The translations under genes and the position numbers were made by a program. 64,000 bases of DNA from Christiangramia sp. OXR-203 (GTDB lineage Bacteria > Bacteroidota > Bacteroidia > Flavobacteriales > Flavobacteriaceae). Positions 18,551 to 27,518 of this stretch are shown in pieces. Every line of letters starts with the position of its first letter. The stretch's first letter is position 1. Location of the stretch: the NCBI RefSeq assembly GCF_034372165.1, contig NZ_CP139698.1:806001-870000 (forward strand), in the 5' to 3' direction. The notes below the pieces were generated by a model, which was given only the letters and a program-made list of their open reading frames with translations, did not search any database and was not told the DNA's origin.

Positions 18551-19483
18551 ATGAACGACGGATTATACGCAAAATTCCATACTTCTAAAGGAGAAATCCT
18601 CGCTGAACTGGAATTTCAAAAAACACCTGGAACTGTAGGGAACTTTGTAGGTCTTGCAGAAGGGAAGATAGAAAATGACCCGAAAGATAAGGGAGTTCCT
18701 TATTACGACGGACTTAAATTCCACAGAGTGATTCCAGATTTTATGATTCAGGGAGGAGATCCTCAGGGAACCGGAGCTGGTGGACCTGGTTACAATTTCG
18801 ATGATGAGATCCATGCAGATCTTAGACACGATGCGCCAGGGAAATTATCTATGGCAAATGCCGGACCGGGTACTAATGGGAGTCAGTTTTTTATCACCCA
18901 CGTGGAAACGCCTTGGTTAGACGGTAAGCATACAGTCTTCGGAAGTGTGGTTGAAGGACAGGATGTAGTGAATGAGATTCAGCAGAACGATACGATCGAA
19001 AAGTTGGAGATTGTAAGAGTTGGTGCAGAAGCTGAAGGATTCGACGCTGCTGAGGCATTTAATTCTTTCAATGCTCAAAAGCAGGAAAAAGAAGCTGAAG
19101 CAAAGAAAAAAGCTGCTGCTGAATTAGATAAGCTTGCTGCAGGTTTTAAATCTACAGAAAGTGGTTTGCGATACCAGATCATTCAGAAGGGTGATGGTGT
19201 GCAGGCTGAAAAAGGTAAGAACGTATCGGTACATTATAAAGGTCAGTTAGCAGATGGTACTGTTTTCGATTCTTCTTATAAAAGAAATCAGCCTTTGGAA
19301 TTTCCAGTAGGTGTAGGCCATGTGATCCCGGGATGGGATGAAGGTATACAATTGCTACAGGTTGGAGATAAAGCGAGAATGGTAATACCATCAGACCTTG
19401 CTTACGGAGAGCGTGGTGCAGGTGGTGTAATTCCACCAAACGCTGTACTTATTTTCGATGTGGAATTGATGGATGTAAAATAA
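18551..19483 (+). CDS. Cyclophilin-FKBP fusion peptidyl-prolyl isomerase
   Basis: 310 aa with two unrelated proline-isomerase folds. Residues ~1-155 are a cyclophilin ([42 protein letters not shown]). A Lys/Ala/Glu-rich linker, probably a charged helix (about 175-198), follows. Residues ~203-310 are an FKBP domain ([64 protein letters not shown]). No signal peptide, so probably cytoplasmic. Dual cyclophilin-FKBP proteins have been described in Flavobacterium. TATCTTTG at 18521-18528 is a likely -7 box. Confidence 0.95.
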   Translation: MNDGLYAKFHTSKGEILAELEFQKTPGTVGNFVGLAEGKIENDPKDKGVPYYDGLKFHRVIPDFMIQGGDPQGTGAGGPGYNFDDEIHADLRHDAPGKLSMANAGPGTNGSQFFITHVETPWLDGKHTVFGSVVEGQDVVNEIQQNDTIEKLEIVRVGAEAEGFDAAEAFNSFNAQKQEKEAEAKKKAAAELDKLAAGFKSTESGLRYQIIQKGDGVQAEKGKNVSVHYKGQLADGTVFDSSYKRNQPLEFPVGVGHVIPGWDEGIQLLQVGDKARMVIPSDLAYGERGAGGVIPPNAVLIFDVELMDVK

Positions 19484-19503
19484 TATAGACTTATATATTT
19501 CTT

Positions 19504-19533
19504 AAAAACGCCCTGATTCTTCGGGGCGTTTTC
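19504..19533 (+). terminator. Terminator of the cyclophilin-FKBP gene
   Basis: AAACGCCC pairs with GGGCGTTT over a 10-nt loop, followed by TTCTATTTTT. Confidence 0.75.
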
Positions 19534-19544
19534 TATTTTTAGAT

Positions 19545-20093
19545 ATGAGTACAGAAGAAGAGATAGAAAATTTGAAATTTCCTATCGGGGAATTTCAAAT
19601 TCCGGAACAGGTTTCCGTAGAAAACATAAGAAATTATATTGATGAAGTGGCGAGATTACCACAAGCATTGATCGAGGAAGTCGAACATCTTGATCAGGAT
19701 CAATTACAAATGGTCTATCGTCCTGAAGGCTGGAACATCCGGCAATTAGTGCATCACATTGCCGATAGCCATATGAGTGCATTTATGCGCTTTAAATGGG
19801 CGCTTACTGAAGATGAACCAACCATCAAGGCATTCAATGAGAAAGGTTTTGCAGAACTGGCAGATTCAAAATTCACACCGGTAACGCTATCCCTAGGGTT
19901 CCTTAAAGCTTTGCATGCGAAATGGATCATCCTGCTGGAAAATATGAGCACAGAGGATTTCGAGAGAACTTTTATACATCCGGAATCTGGCTTTCGTTAT
20001 AGTTTAAAACAAAGCCTGGCGAATTATGCCTGGCATGGGAAACATCACCTGGAGCATATCATAGAACTTAAAAAAAGAAAAGGCTGGGATTAA
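19545..20093 (+). CDS. YfiT-like metal-dependent hydrolase (DinB superfamily)
   Basis: 182 aa. It resembles the Bacillus YfiT/BstA group: GEFQIPEQVS at the N-terminus, YRPEGWNIRQLVHHIADSHMSAFMRFKWALTED (metal His70 or His71) and NYAWHGKHHLEHI near the C-terminus with the other metal-binding His residues. Four-helix bundle, nickel or zinc in relatives; reaction unknown, with thiol transfer or hydrolysis suggested for the family. The last codons form the left arm of its own terminator. Confidence 0.87.
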   Translation: MSTEEEIENLKFPIGEFQIPEQVSVENIRNYIDEVARLPQALIEEVEHLDQDQLQMVYRPEGWNIRQLVHHIADSHMSAFMRFKWALTEDEPTIKAFNEKGFAELADSKFTPVTLSLGFLKALHAKWIILLENMSTEDFERTFIHPESGFRYSLKQSLANYAWHGKHHLEHIIELKKRKGWD

Positions 20094-20110
20094 CCAGCCT
20101 TTTCTTTTTT
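20078..20110 (+). terminator. Terminator embedded in the 3' end of the YfiT-like gene
   Basis: AAAAGGCTGG (20078-20087, coding for the end of the protein), loop GATTAA containing the stop codon, CCAGCCTTTT and a T-rich tract reaching the convergent peroxiredoxin gene. Confidence 0.85.
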
Positions 20111-20123
20111 ATAAATCGGAATA

Positions 20124-20768
20124 TTACTTTTTTAGTTCCGGTTGAGCAGTTGTTCTCAGGTAAGGTTTTACCGTTTTGTAGCCTTTTGGGAACATTTTAT
20201 CTGCTTCCTCATTGCTTACCGATGGACTAATTACTACGTCATCTCCATGTTTCCAGTTCGCTGGCGTTGCTACTTTATTATAAGCAGTAAGTTGTAAAGA
20301 GTCAATTACTCTAAGTAATTCTTCAAAATTTCTACCTGTACTCGCGGGGTATGTAAGCGTCATTTTAATCGACTTATCTGGCGCGATCACGAATACAGAG
20401 CGTACGGTAAGGGTACTATCAGCTTTGGGATGGATCATACCGTATAGATCTGAGACCTTTTTGTCCTCATCTGCAATGATCGGAAAGTTCACCGTGGTAT
20501 TCTGAGTTTCATTAATGTCCTTGATCCAGTCTTTGTGAGACTTTACTCCGTCAACACTAAGTGCCAGTACTTTGACATCTCTTTTCTTAAATTCTTCGGC
20601 GTAATTCGCGGCAGCTCCCAATTCAGTTGTGCAAACTGGGGTATAATCTGCAGGGTGAGAGAATAGGATTCCCCAGCTATCGCCTAGAAATTCATGAAAA
20701 CTAATTTTACCTTCAGATGTATCTGCAGTAAAGTCTGGTGCTATATCGCCTAATTTTAAATCACTCAT
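20124..20768 (-). CDS. 1-Cys peroxiredoxin (Prx6 type)
   Basis: 214 aa. The active-site motif SHPADYTPVCTTE places the peroxidatic Cys at residue 46; it is the only Cys in the protein, so this is a 1-Cys enzyme needing an external thiol. The long C-terminal domain (WKHGDDVVISPSVSNEEADKMFPKGY) is that of the Prx6 branch. It reduces H2O2 and organic peroxides in the cytoplasm. Its leader contains an exact inverted repeat (20795-20811) just after a TAAATTTG box (20817-20824). The thioredoxin-like gene 94 nt upstream may be functionally related. Confidence 0.94.
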   Translation of the reverse strand: MSDLKLGDIAPDFTADTSEGKISFHEFLGDSWGILFSHPADYTPVCTTELGAAANYAEEFKKRDVKVLALSVDGVKSHKDWIKDINETQNTTVNFPIIADEDKKVSDLYGMIHPKADSTLTVRSVFVIAPDKSIKMTLTYPASTGRNFEELLRVIDSLQLTAYNKVATPANWKHGDDVVISPSVSNEEADKMFPKGYKTVKPYLRTTAQPELKK

Positions 20769-20794
20769 AATCAGTCTGTTTTATATTGTTAAAT

Positions 20795-20811
20795 CCTACT
20801 GAAATAGTAGG
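20795..20811 (-). promoter_or_regulatory. Inverted repeat at the peroxiredoxin promoter
   Basis: CCTACT, GAAAT, AGTAGG: 6-bp perfect inverted repeat between a TAAATTTG -7 box (20817-20824, minus) and the ATG at 20768, about where transcription should begin. Could be an operator or a 5' mRNA hairpin. No TTG at the expected -33 distance. Confidence 0.4.
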
Positions 20812-20862
20812 TTATTCAAATTTAAAAAATTGCAGGGAGTCAGATGAAAAGATCAAGTTAAA

Positions 20863-21420
20863 TTAAGTTTTCCATTTGATATTACAACCAATCGATGGCT
20901 TTTGATCTTTATTGACCTTACGATTATTCAGCACCGCATCCATCGCTTCCCTGATGTCTCTTCCATTGGAATGTAGTCCATTATTTGGTCTGCTGTCATC
21001 CAACTGTCCACGATATATCAATTTAAGTTCTGCATCAAAAAGGAAAAAATCTGGAGTGCAGGCTGCCTGGTATTTTCTGGCGATCTCCTGAGTGCCATCG
21101 AATAAATAAGGAAATGAATATTGATTTTTCGATGCAACTTCTGTCATCAGGTCTGGATGGTCTTCTGGGTAACTTTCGGGATCATTACTACTTATACCCG
21201 CGAAGCCAAAGCCCAGTTGCCTGTATTCATTAGCGAGTCTCACAATTTCACCGTTTACATGCTTTACAAAAGGACAGTGATTAGAAAGAAACATGATAAG
21301 CGTTCCTTTTTCGCCTTTGATATTCTTAAGATCCAGCAGATGTCCGGTTCTGGTATCCATCAGTTTAAAGTCTGGGGCATCGCTTCCAAGCGGAAGCATT
21401 TTTGAGGATGTAAGTGACAT
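20863..21420 (-). CDS. Thioredoxin-like AhpC/TSA-family protein
   Basis: 185 aa, thioredoxin fold without signal peptide. The usual CxxC is replaced by a single Cys49 (FLSNHCPFVKH); other cysteines are Cys121 (AACTPDFFLFD, before the cis-Pro) and Cys179 (IGCNIKW). This NHCPFV/ACTPDFF pattern belongs to a widespread family of redoxins or peroxiredoxin-like proteins of unproven function. An unusual C-terminal tail KPSIGCNIKWK is also typical of that family. Upstream of peroxiredoxin, same strand. Confidence 0.87.
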   Translation of the reverse strand: MSLTSSKMLPLGSDAPDFKLMDTRTGHLLDLKNIKGEKGTLIMFLSNHCPFVKHVNGEIVRLANEYRQLGFGFAGISSNDPESYPEDHPDLMTEVASKNQYSFPYLFDGTQEIARKYQAACTPDFFLFDAELKLIYRGQLDDSRPNNGLHSNGRDIREAMDAVLNNRKVNKDQKPSIGCNIKWKT

Positions 21421-21485
21421 CTTTTTCTTTAAAATTAATTATTAATGCTCAATATTCTCTATTTTTCCATCTTTAAATTCTGAAT

Positions 21486-21827
21486 ATGATGAGTGAAATT
21501 AGCTGGGAGGATTTCGAGAAAGTTGATATGCGTGTAGGAACAATTCTGGAAGTTGAGGAACTTCCGAAGGCTAAAAAGCCAGCCTACAAGATGCTGATAG
21601 ATTTTGGAGAAGAAATTGGTACGAAGCGAACATCTGCACAGATCACCAGAAGATATACCAAGGAAGAACTTCCAGGGAGACAGGTCATCGCGGTTGTAAA
21701 TTTTCCGGTTAAAAGAATTGCCGGCTTTAAAAGCGAATGCCTGGTGATGGGAGTGGTAGGTGATGAAACTGATGTTGTATTGCTCTCACCAGATCAAAAA
21801 GTACCAAACGGACTCAGGATCGCTTAA
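21486..21827 (+). CDS. csaA: CsaA-type tRNA-binding protein
   Basis: 113 aa OB-fold protein: FEKVDMRVGTILEVEELPKAKKPAYKMLIDFG, RTSAQITRRY, GRQVIAVVNFPVKRIAGFKSECLVMG. It matches the small stand-alone tRNA-binding/export-chaperone-like CsaA, related to the C-terminal domain of methionyl-tRNA synthetase. Starts at ATG 21486 or the adjacent ATG 21489. Its stop overlaps the convergent ktrA stop in a shared TTAA. Confidence 0.92.
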   Translation: MMSEISWEDFEKVDMRVGTILEVEELPKAKKPAYKMLIDFGEEIGTKRTSAQITRRYTKEELPGRQVIAVVNFPVKRIAGFKSECLVMGVVGDETDVVLLSPDQKVPNGLRIA

Positions 21828-22534
21828 CTCTGGGCTTCTTTAAACTTTTTATGCTGATCCAGTAACTTGCGGATGTCTTTATTGTGGCCATACAGCACCA
21901 TGATATCGTCTTTATATAATTTGGTATCTGCATGTACAATTCCCTGTACGGTATTTCTTTCAGTTGTAGCTCCAAGTTCATTTTTACCTTCAGAAACATT
22001 CATGGTCGTAAGTATAAGAATATTGAATTCTCCTTTGATGTCCAGTTCCTTTACGGTTTTGTCATGATACTCTTCAGGTATTTTAGTTTCAACAATGCTA
22101 AAATTACTGTCCAGCTCAAAACTATCCACCACGCCTTCAAGATTTAATCTTTGTGCCCAGCGGTGAGCAGTTTCTTCTTCAGGGTGAATAATTTCTGTAA
22201 TACCCATCGTTTGCAACACCGTTCGCTGTAGTGGATCTATTGCGCGGCTAATGATTCTTCTCACCTTCATTTGCTTCATAAGCGCCGCGGCCATGATATT
22301 TGCACCTTTATCTTCTCCAATCCCAACGATCACCACGTCGCAATCCTTCAGCGGTAAGTTCTTTACTGCTTCCATATCTGTCGCATCTAGACTAATAGCA
22401 TGAGTTATTTTCTCCTTCATGCTCTCAACCTTGCTCATACTAATATCCACACCAATAACTTCGTTGCCCATTTCTGTAAGCTGTTCTGCAATGGACGATC
22501 CAAAGTTTCCAAGACCAATTACGATATATTTCAT
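21824..22534 (-). CDS. ktrA: Potassium-uptake regulatory subunit, TrkA/KtrA type
   Basis: 236 aa cytoplasmic protein with an RCK_N nucleotide-binding domain at the N-terminus (YIVIGLGNFGSSIAEQLTEMG, GxGxxG; acidic residue after strand 2, VIGVD) and an RCK_C domain from about residue 150 (FSIVETKIPEEYHDKTVKELDIKGEFNILI). A single RCK unit is the KtrA form; it assembles as a ring that gates the membrane subunit in response to ATP/ADP or NAD(H). Three nt after the membrane subunit gene, same operon. Confidence 0.93.
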   Translation of the reverse strand: MKYIVIGLGNFGSSIAEQLTEMGNEVIGVDISMSKVESMKEKITHAISLDATDMEAVKNLPLKDCDVVIVGIGEDKGANIMAAALMKQMKVRRIISRAIDPLQRTVLQTMGITEIIHPEEETAHRWAQRLNLEGVVDSFELDSNFSIVETKIPEEYHDKTVKELDIKGEFNILILTTMNVSEGKNELGATTERNTVQGIVHADTKLYKDDIMVLYGHNKDIRKLLDQHKKFKEAQS

Positions 22535-22537
22535 GTT

Positions 22538-24328
22538 TTAGTTTATTAAAATTTCATCTGTAGGGACTCTGTAATTAAGATGTTTAGCCTTCCGAAGCAT
22601 AGCAATTAAAAGGGTGAGCATGCTAACTCTTCCAATAAACATCGTAAAGATAAGGATGATTTTAGACGAGGATGAAAGGCTGGAAGTAATTCCTGTGGAA
22701 AGTCCCACGGTACTATAAGCCGAAAATGCTTCAAAAGCAATATCTATGATCGCGATATCTTTTTCGAAGATCGTCATCAGGAATATAGCGATGCTAATCA
22801 CCATCAGGGAGAGCGATATAATGGCAAATGCCCGGCGAATGGAATTACTTGATACTTCTCTTTTATATACCTCGATACGATCCTTGCCTTTTCCAAGACT
22901 TACAAAATTTAATGCGGCAATGGCAATGGTACTCGTCTTAATCCCACCACCAGTAGATGCAGGAGAGGCTCCAATCCACATGAGCATAAAAATAAGCATA
23001 AGCGTACTTACATTTAATGCCTGCATGTCTACGGTATTAAAACCGGCTGTACGCGGCGTAGCAGCTCCAAAGAATGCAGTGACGATCTTTCCAAACCAGT
23101 TATGCTCTGCCAAAGTGTTGTTGTATTCCAGAATATAGAAACCTAAAGTTCCTAGACTTAAGAGAATTATTGTGGTTACAATGACGATTCGTGTATTGAG
23201 ATTGATCACCCATGGTGAGTAAGGTAAAGGCCTTTTATTATTGAGCTTGAGCAGTAGATTTGAAAAAGTATATTTCAGATATTTATAAATATTCAGAACA
23301 ATAGGAAAACCGATACCTCCAAGAATGAATAATACTGCAATTACCAGATGTAGCGGATAATTAAATCTGAAAATTGGTTCATAAAGACTGCTTTCAAGGG
23401 TAGAGAATCCTGCATTGCAAAAGCCGCTTATCGCATGAAATACTGAGAAGAATATACGATCACTAATATGGCTCAATTCATTTTCGCTTAAACTGAAATA
23501 TATAAATATCGCTCCCAGCAGTTCAGTAACAAAAGTGATGGAAAGAATTTTTTTAAGTACGCCGAAAACTTCACCAATACGTTCTGAATTGGTAGCATCT
23601 TTAAGTAAAAGCTGATTCTCGAAACTGGTCTGTCCCCGAAAAAAATAGCTAAAATAACTGGCAAAGGTCATGATCCCGAGTCCGCCCAACTGCATTAAAA
23701 GTAGAAGGATGGACTGCCCGAAAGTGGTGAAATAAGAACCGGTATCTACAACGATAAGACCGGTTACGCAAACTGCGCTGGTAGAAGTGAAAAGTGCATC
23801 CAGAAGTCCGATTCCCTCATGTGTGGCTTTAGGTAGCATCAGTAAACCAGTGCCGACTAATATAATTCCCAGGAAACTGCTTATAAATAGCTGAGCTGGA
23901 TTTAAGTATGCTTTATTAAACCTGAAATTGATGGTGGCAAGCTCGCGTATAAAGTAAACGAGCGATGCGAAATACATGTAAGCCATCTTATTGAGGAATT
24001 GCAAACCAGGAAAATTCTCCATAAGAACATCAGTCTTCACGATACTTAACAGGAGAATAAGAGTCCCAAGGATGGCATCGAGGATCCGTATTTTTGCAGG
24101 AACCTTGACCTTGAGAACAAAATACCGACACAGGATCGCAGCGATCCCTATCAATAAGACTACATAATAAAAACTGTTTAACTGGGCTTCCTGGGAATCT
24201 TCCTGTTTGAATCCCAGATCGTAAAGAGCTACGAGCAATGCGATGCAACTGGCAAAAAAGGAGAGCCGGTTGAGGTAACTTAAAAACCTCTCGTTCCTTA
24301 ACCATGATTTAAATCCGGAGAATTTCAA
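22538..24328 (-). CDS. ktrB: Potassium-uptake membrane subunit, TrkH/KtrB family
   Basis: 596 aa. Four selectivity-filter repeats are visible: TSAVCVTGL, SGFCNAGFS, PRTAGFN and YSTVGLSTG, the signature of the SKT superfamily. Compared with usual KtrB (about 450 aa) there are roughly 150 additional N-terminal residues with four extra hydrophobic segments (LNRLSFFASCIALLVALYDL…FYYVVLLIGIAAILCRYFVL…). First gene of the ktrBA operon. A possible -7 box TAACTTTG (24420-24427, minus) would place the hairpin at 24366-24401 in its leader. Confidence 0.93.
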   Translation of the reverse strand: MKFSGFKSWLRNERFLSYLNRLSFFASCIALLVALYDLGFKQEDSQEAQLNSFYYVVLLIGIAAILCRYFVLKVKVPAKIRILDAILGTLILLLSIVKTDVLMENFPGLQFLNKMAYMYFASLVYFIRELATINFRFNKAYLNPAQLFISSFLGIILVGTGLLMLPKATHEGIGLLDALFTSTSAVCVTGLIVVDTGSYFTTFGQSILLLLMQLGGLGIMTFASYFSYFFRGQTSFENQLLLKDATNSERIGEVFGVLKKILSITFVTELLGAIFIYFSLSENELSHISDRIFFSVFHAISGFCNAGFSTLESSLYEPIFRFNYPLHLVIAVLFILGGIGFPIVLNIYKYLKYTFSNLLLKLNNKRPLPYSPWVINLNTRIVIVTTIILLSLGTLGFYILEYNNTLAEHNWFGKIVTAFFGAATPRTAGFNTVDMQALNVSTLMLIFMLMWIGASPASTGGGIKTSTIAIAALNFVSLGKGKDRIEVYKREVSSNSIRRAFAIISLSLMVISIAIFLMTIFEKDIAIIDIAFEAFSAYSTVGLSTGITSSLSSSSKIILIFTMFIGRVSMLTLLIAMLRKAKHLNYRVPTDEILIN

Positions 24329-24365
24329 TAATTGGAATTTAGAAGCATGAATACTGGATTAAAAT

Positions 24366-24401
24366 AATAGGTCCGGTAAGTTTGAAACTACCGGACCTAT
24401 T
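24366..24401 (-). terminator. Strong hairpin between the M14 peptidase and ktrB
   Basis: AATAGGTCCGGTA and TACCGGACCTATT form a 13-bp perfect stem, extended inside by GTTT/AAAC. On the minus strand it follows the peptidase stop by about 70 nt and is followed by ATTATTTTAAT, so it can be a terminator. Because a possible -7 box lies upstream at 24420-24427, it could also sit in the ktrB leader. Confidence 0.65.
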
Positions 24402-24427
24402 TTCCTTAACAAACCGGTACAAAGTTA

Positions 24428-24478
24428 TGTAACCGACTATATAAGATTGCTAAAATTTACCCAAACTATCGGTTACAT
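24428..24478. repeat. Widely spaced 10-bp inverted repeat at the end of the M14 peptidase gene
   Basis: ATGTAACCGA (24428-24437) and TCGGTTACAT (24469-24478) are exact reverse complements separated by 31 nt; the right arm overlaps the peptidase stop codon. Purpose unknown. Confidence 0.5.
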
Positions 24479-26986
24479 TTCTGTTCCGAAGAAGATAGCG
24501 TTCATCAGTAATTTATTAGTACCGTACCAGAATGCTCTAAAGTTTGTGTTGTCTGTAAATAGCATTACTTCCCCGCGGCCCAGTCTGTCATGTTTAAACG
24601 GAACTGTTCCGGCAAGAGAATCCAGGTTTGGTTTGCTTATATATCCACTCAGTAAAGGTTTTTCAGTATAGCGAATAGGATTTTTGTAGCTCTGCTTATC
24701 TGCTTCCATAAAAATAGTCGTGTTTCTGAAAATCGCGATTTTATCTCTATTGTATCCAAAAGCGATTGGATGAGTTCTGTCCAGATCTGCTTCAAAAATC
24801 GCTCCTCCAATTACCTGTGCACCACGAAAGTCACCACGTTCTCCAAAACTGACGTCCTTTGCGGTATTTTCGGTTTTTTTAGTCTCAAAGTCTATAAAAT
24901 CATTACTTTTTAGCCAGTTTACTGCACTTCTAAACCCTATGATGGTTCCTCCGTTTTTAGTCCAATCCTTCAGCTGAGTCGCAATTCCATCGTTCAATCC
25001 ACCGCCCCAGGTACTTGGTACGATGATATCGGTATATCTGCTCAAGTCACTTCCGGAGAGGTCCTTGAGATCAAGTTTGGTAATTTTCATGTCGTAACGT
25101 TGGTCGAATAAATGCCAGATCTCCCCGGCATCATAGGAAGATATGGATCCACCCACCAGAATAGCAACCTTTTGAGGTTCGATTGCTCGAAACTGGTTGC
25201 TTCCAAGATTAATTCCACCAGTCATTCCAGTTGGAATTCCTTTAATGGCAATATGACTTGTTTCAGAAACTTCACTAATAAAATTAAATAGCTCATCCTG
25301 TTCTAGTTTTTGATTCTGAACTGGGATCATGATCGTTCCGGCAGCAAACTCATCTCCTTCGAAGGTAAATGCTTCCATGGAAACTTTTGCTCGAAGCCCT
25401 TTCTCCAGGATCATATTCAGAGCTTTTGGAGCCAGGTAATTGTGCCAGTCCAGTAAATAGGCATAAGAACTTTTCTCAGGTTGCTCTGGTGCAGGTATTT
25501 CCAGTTCCTGGATCTTCTCTCCGGCATTTTTCATCGCAATATCTTCAGAAAAATCAAGATTGAACGCTAAAGGGAATGTCCATGCAGATATATCGTAAAA
25601 CAGGCTATCCTGAAACTCAGTTCTACGTTCGAACATGGCTTTTAATAGTCGGTGTTGCCTTTGATTCTTAGGTACTACATAAGAATTACCTTTTTTGAAT
25701 GTCAGGCCCGCTTCCGTAAAATCTTCATCCACTTTGTGAACTTCGATCTGGTGGCGTTTCAATATTTTTGCAAGTTCATAAGCCTTAATTGGATCATGTT
25801 CGCTACCAAAAGCATAGGCACCGTTAGAGGCACTATTTCGAGACTCTTTGAAGAAATCACGTTGATAGTTTAGCAATCTTTCACGCATGTTTTCAGCAGC
25901 TTTTAAGGTTGAAAGTGCCGCTGTGAATTGATTGCGGATCGTAAATGGAAATGTAAGAATGCCATTATCAGTTTCCTGCGCGTGGCCCCGAGAACTTCCC
26001 TGTTCGAAAAGAATTCCTATACTTCCATTAATATCTGGGAAGGTAGAGCCTTTTCCGTAGTAGAAATCGTCGTAATTTTCTTCGGTATAATACAGAGATC
26101 CAATTTCATCGAATGCCTGAGCATGATAAGTTCCAATTTCTTTAGTCAGATCCTGGTTTAGCTGCGGAGTAAGTGGGTGTGTACGTGAAGGAATTCCAGG
26201 CTGAAAGAAGAAGGATGAATTTGATCCCATCTCATGATGATCTGTTAGAACATTAGGATACCAGTCATGAAATGTTTTGATTCTTGCCTGGGACTCCGGT
26301 AATTGCACAGGTAGCCAGTCACGATTCATATCGAACCAGTAATGATTGGTTCTGCCGCCCGGCCAGATCTCGCTGTATTCCCTGTCCTGTGGATCTGGAT
26401 TGATGTTTTTGCTCTTATTCGTATTTGCCCAGTAAGCAAATCGTTGAAGCCCATCTGGGTTGAAGGCGGGATCCAACAGAATTACTGTGTTCTTTAATGT
26501 TTCTTCAATTCCGGGACCTTCAGCTGCGGCAAGATAATAAGCGTAAAGGAGGGCAGCATTGGATCCACTGGCTTCATTCCCATGGATGGAGAATCCCTGG
26601 TTGATCACAACGGGCATGTTCGACAGGTCTTCCGAAGAATTTTCAGAGACTAAACCAATATGTTTTTTTCTGATTTCTTCAAGATTAGCAATATTTTCTT
26701 CTGATGAAACAGTAAGCAGTATCAAAGGCCTACCTTCATAAGTAGTTCCACGGTTTTCAATTTTCATTCGGGGAGAGGCCGCTGCCAGGGTATGCATATA
26801 TGAAACCAGGCGGTCGTGGCTTACATGCCATTCGCCGGGAATAAAACCGATATTCTCCTCAGGCGTAGGAATAGATTGGTTATATGAAATATCAGCAGGT
26901 AAATAGTAGCTCATAGACAGATCATCCTCCTGAGCGAGGCTTATCTGGAATACTAGAAAAAGAGAAAAAAGTAATAGTTTGCGCAT
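24473..26986 (-). CDS. Exported M14-family zinc carboxypeptidase
   Basis: 837 aa, signal peptide MRKLLLFSLFLVFQISLAQ. The zinc motif HxxE is His135-Glu138 (GFSIHGNEASGSNAALL); DHHEMGSNSSFFFQPG and GILFEQGSSRGHAQE later in the domain fit the substrate-binding and catalytic Glu regions. The C-terminal half (from about residue 560) is an additional domain with a glutamine-amidotransferase-like look (VAILVGGSISSYDAGEIW, DIIVPSTWGGGLN, GGTIIGFRSAVNWL) but without a catalytic Cys that I can place. Secreted peptidase for external protein degradation is likely. Confidence 0.9.
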   Translation of the reverse strand: MRKLLLFSLFLVFQISLAQEDDLSMSYYLPADISYNQSIPTPEENIGFIPGEWHVSHDRLVSYMHTLAAASPRMKIENRGTTYEGRPLILLTVSSEENIANLEEIRKKHIGLVSENSSEDLSNMPVVINQGFSIHGNEASGSNAALLYAYYLAAAEGPGIEETLKNTVILLDPAFNPDGLQRFAYWANTNKSKNINPDPQDREYSEIWPGGRTNHYWFDMNRDWLPVQLPESQARIKTFHDWYPNVLTDHHEMGSNSSFFFQPGIPSRTHPLTPQLNQDLTKEIGTYHAQAFDEIGSLYYTEENYDDFYYGKGSTFPDINGSIGILFEQGSSRGHAQETDNGILTFPFTIRNQFTAALSTLKAAENMRERLLNYQRDFFKESRNSASNGAYAFGSEHDPIKAYELAKILKRHQIEVHKVDEDFTEAGLTFKKGNSYVVPKNQRQHRLLKAMFERRTEFQDSLFYDISAWTFPLAFNLDFSEDIAMKNAGEKIQELEIPAPEQPEKSSYAYLLDWHNYLAPKALNMILEKGLRAKVSMEAFTFEGDEFAAGTIMIPVQNQKLEQDELFNFISEVSETSHIAIKGIPTGMTGGINLGSNQFRAIEPQKVAILVGGSISSYDAGEIWHLFDQRYDMKITKLDLKDLSGSDLSRYTDIIVPSTWGGGLNDGIATQLKDWTKNGGTIIGFRSAVNWLKSNDFIDFETKKTENTAKDVSFGERGDFRGAQVIGGAIFEADLDRTHPIAFGYNRDKIAIFRNTTIFMEADKQSYKNPIRYTEKPLLSGYISKPNLDSLAGTVPFKHDRLGRGEVMLFTDNTNFRAFWYGTNKLLMNAIFFGTEM

Positions 26987-27013
26987 TGGTTTATTTTTGA
27001 AAAGCCCTAATAT

Positions 27014-27042
27014 AAAAAAAACCGTCCTGATAGGGACGGTTT
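27014..27042 (-). terminator. Terminator of the PUR-family gene
   Basis: Minus strand: AAACCGTCC/GGACGGTTT stem and an eight-T run; located directly after the gene at 27065. Confidence 0.85.
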
Positions 27043-27064
27043 GTATAGTGTATAGACGTTTTAT

Positions 27065-27445
27065 CTAGATATCATCAAAACTTACATCTGTAAATTTCTC
27101 TGCTGCCGGAGATGCTGTTTGCTCAACTGGCTGCTCATCATATTCCTTTTTGAAATCTTTCTGGTGACGTTCGCTGATCACTTCCTCACCTTTTTCATTA
27201 ACGATAAAGTTCGTCATTTCCTCAAGGATCTCTCTAAATCCATCAAAATCTTCTTTGTATAGGTAGATCTTGTGTTTTTTGTAGTAGAAAGAACCATCGT
27301 CGTTCGTGAACTTCTTACTCTCTGTAATCGTAAGATAATAATCATCTGCACGGGTACTTCTTACATCGAAAAAATAAGTTCTTCTACCTGCTCTTAAAAC
27401 TTTAGAGAATATTTCCTCTTTCTCCATCATTCCCTTGTCGCTCAT
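27065..27445 (-). CDS. PUR-family (DUF3276) nucleic-acid-binding protein
   Basis: 126 aa. The single PUR-alpha-like repeat is seen as EEIFSKVLRAGRRTYFFDVRSTRADDYYLTITESKKF…FYYKKHKIYLYKEDFDGFREILEEM. The tail (from about residue 95) is acidic and disordered. Relatives include Borrelia BpuR, which binds RNA and DNA and acts post-transcriptionally. Well conserved in Bacteroidetes; the role here is unknown. Single gene with its own terminator. Confidence 0.88.
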   Translation of the reverse strand: MSDKGMMEKEEIFSKVLRAGRRTYFFDVRSTRADDYYLTITESKKFTNDDGSFYYKKHKIYLYKEDFDGFREILEEMTNFIVNEKGEEVISERHQKDFKKEYDEQPVEQTASPAAEKFTDVSFDDI

Positions 27446-27518
27446 AAAATAGATTCTTTAATGGTTGTTATTAACGAGCTCAAAAATCTAAAAATTTTTA
27501 ACATCTAGCAAAAAATTT

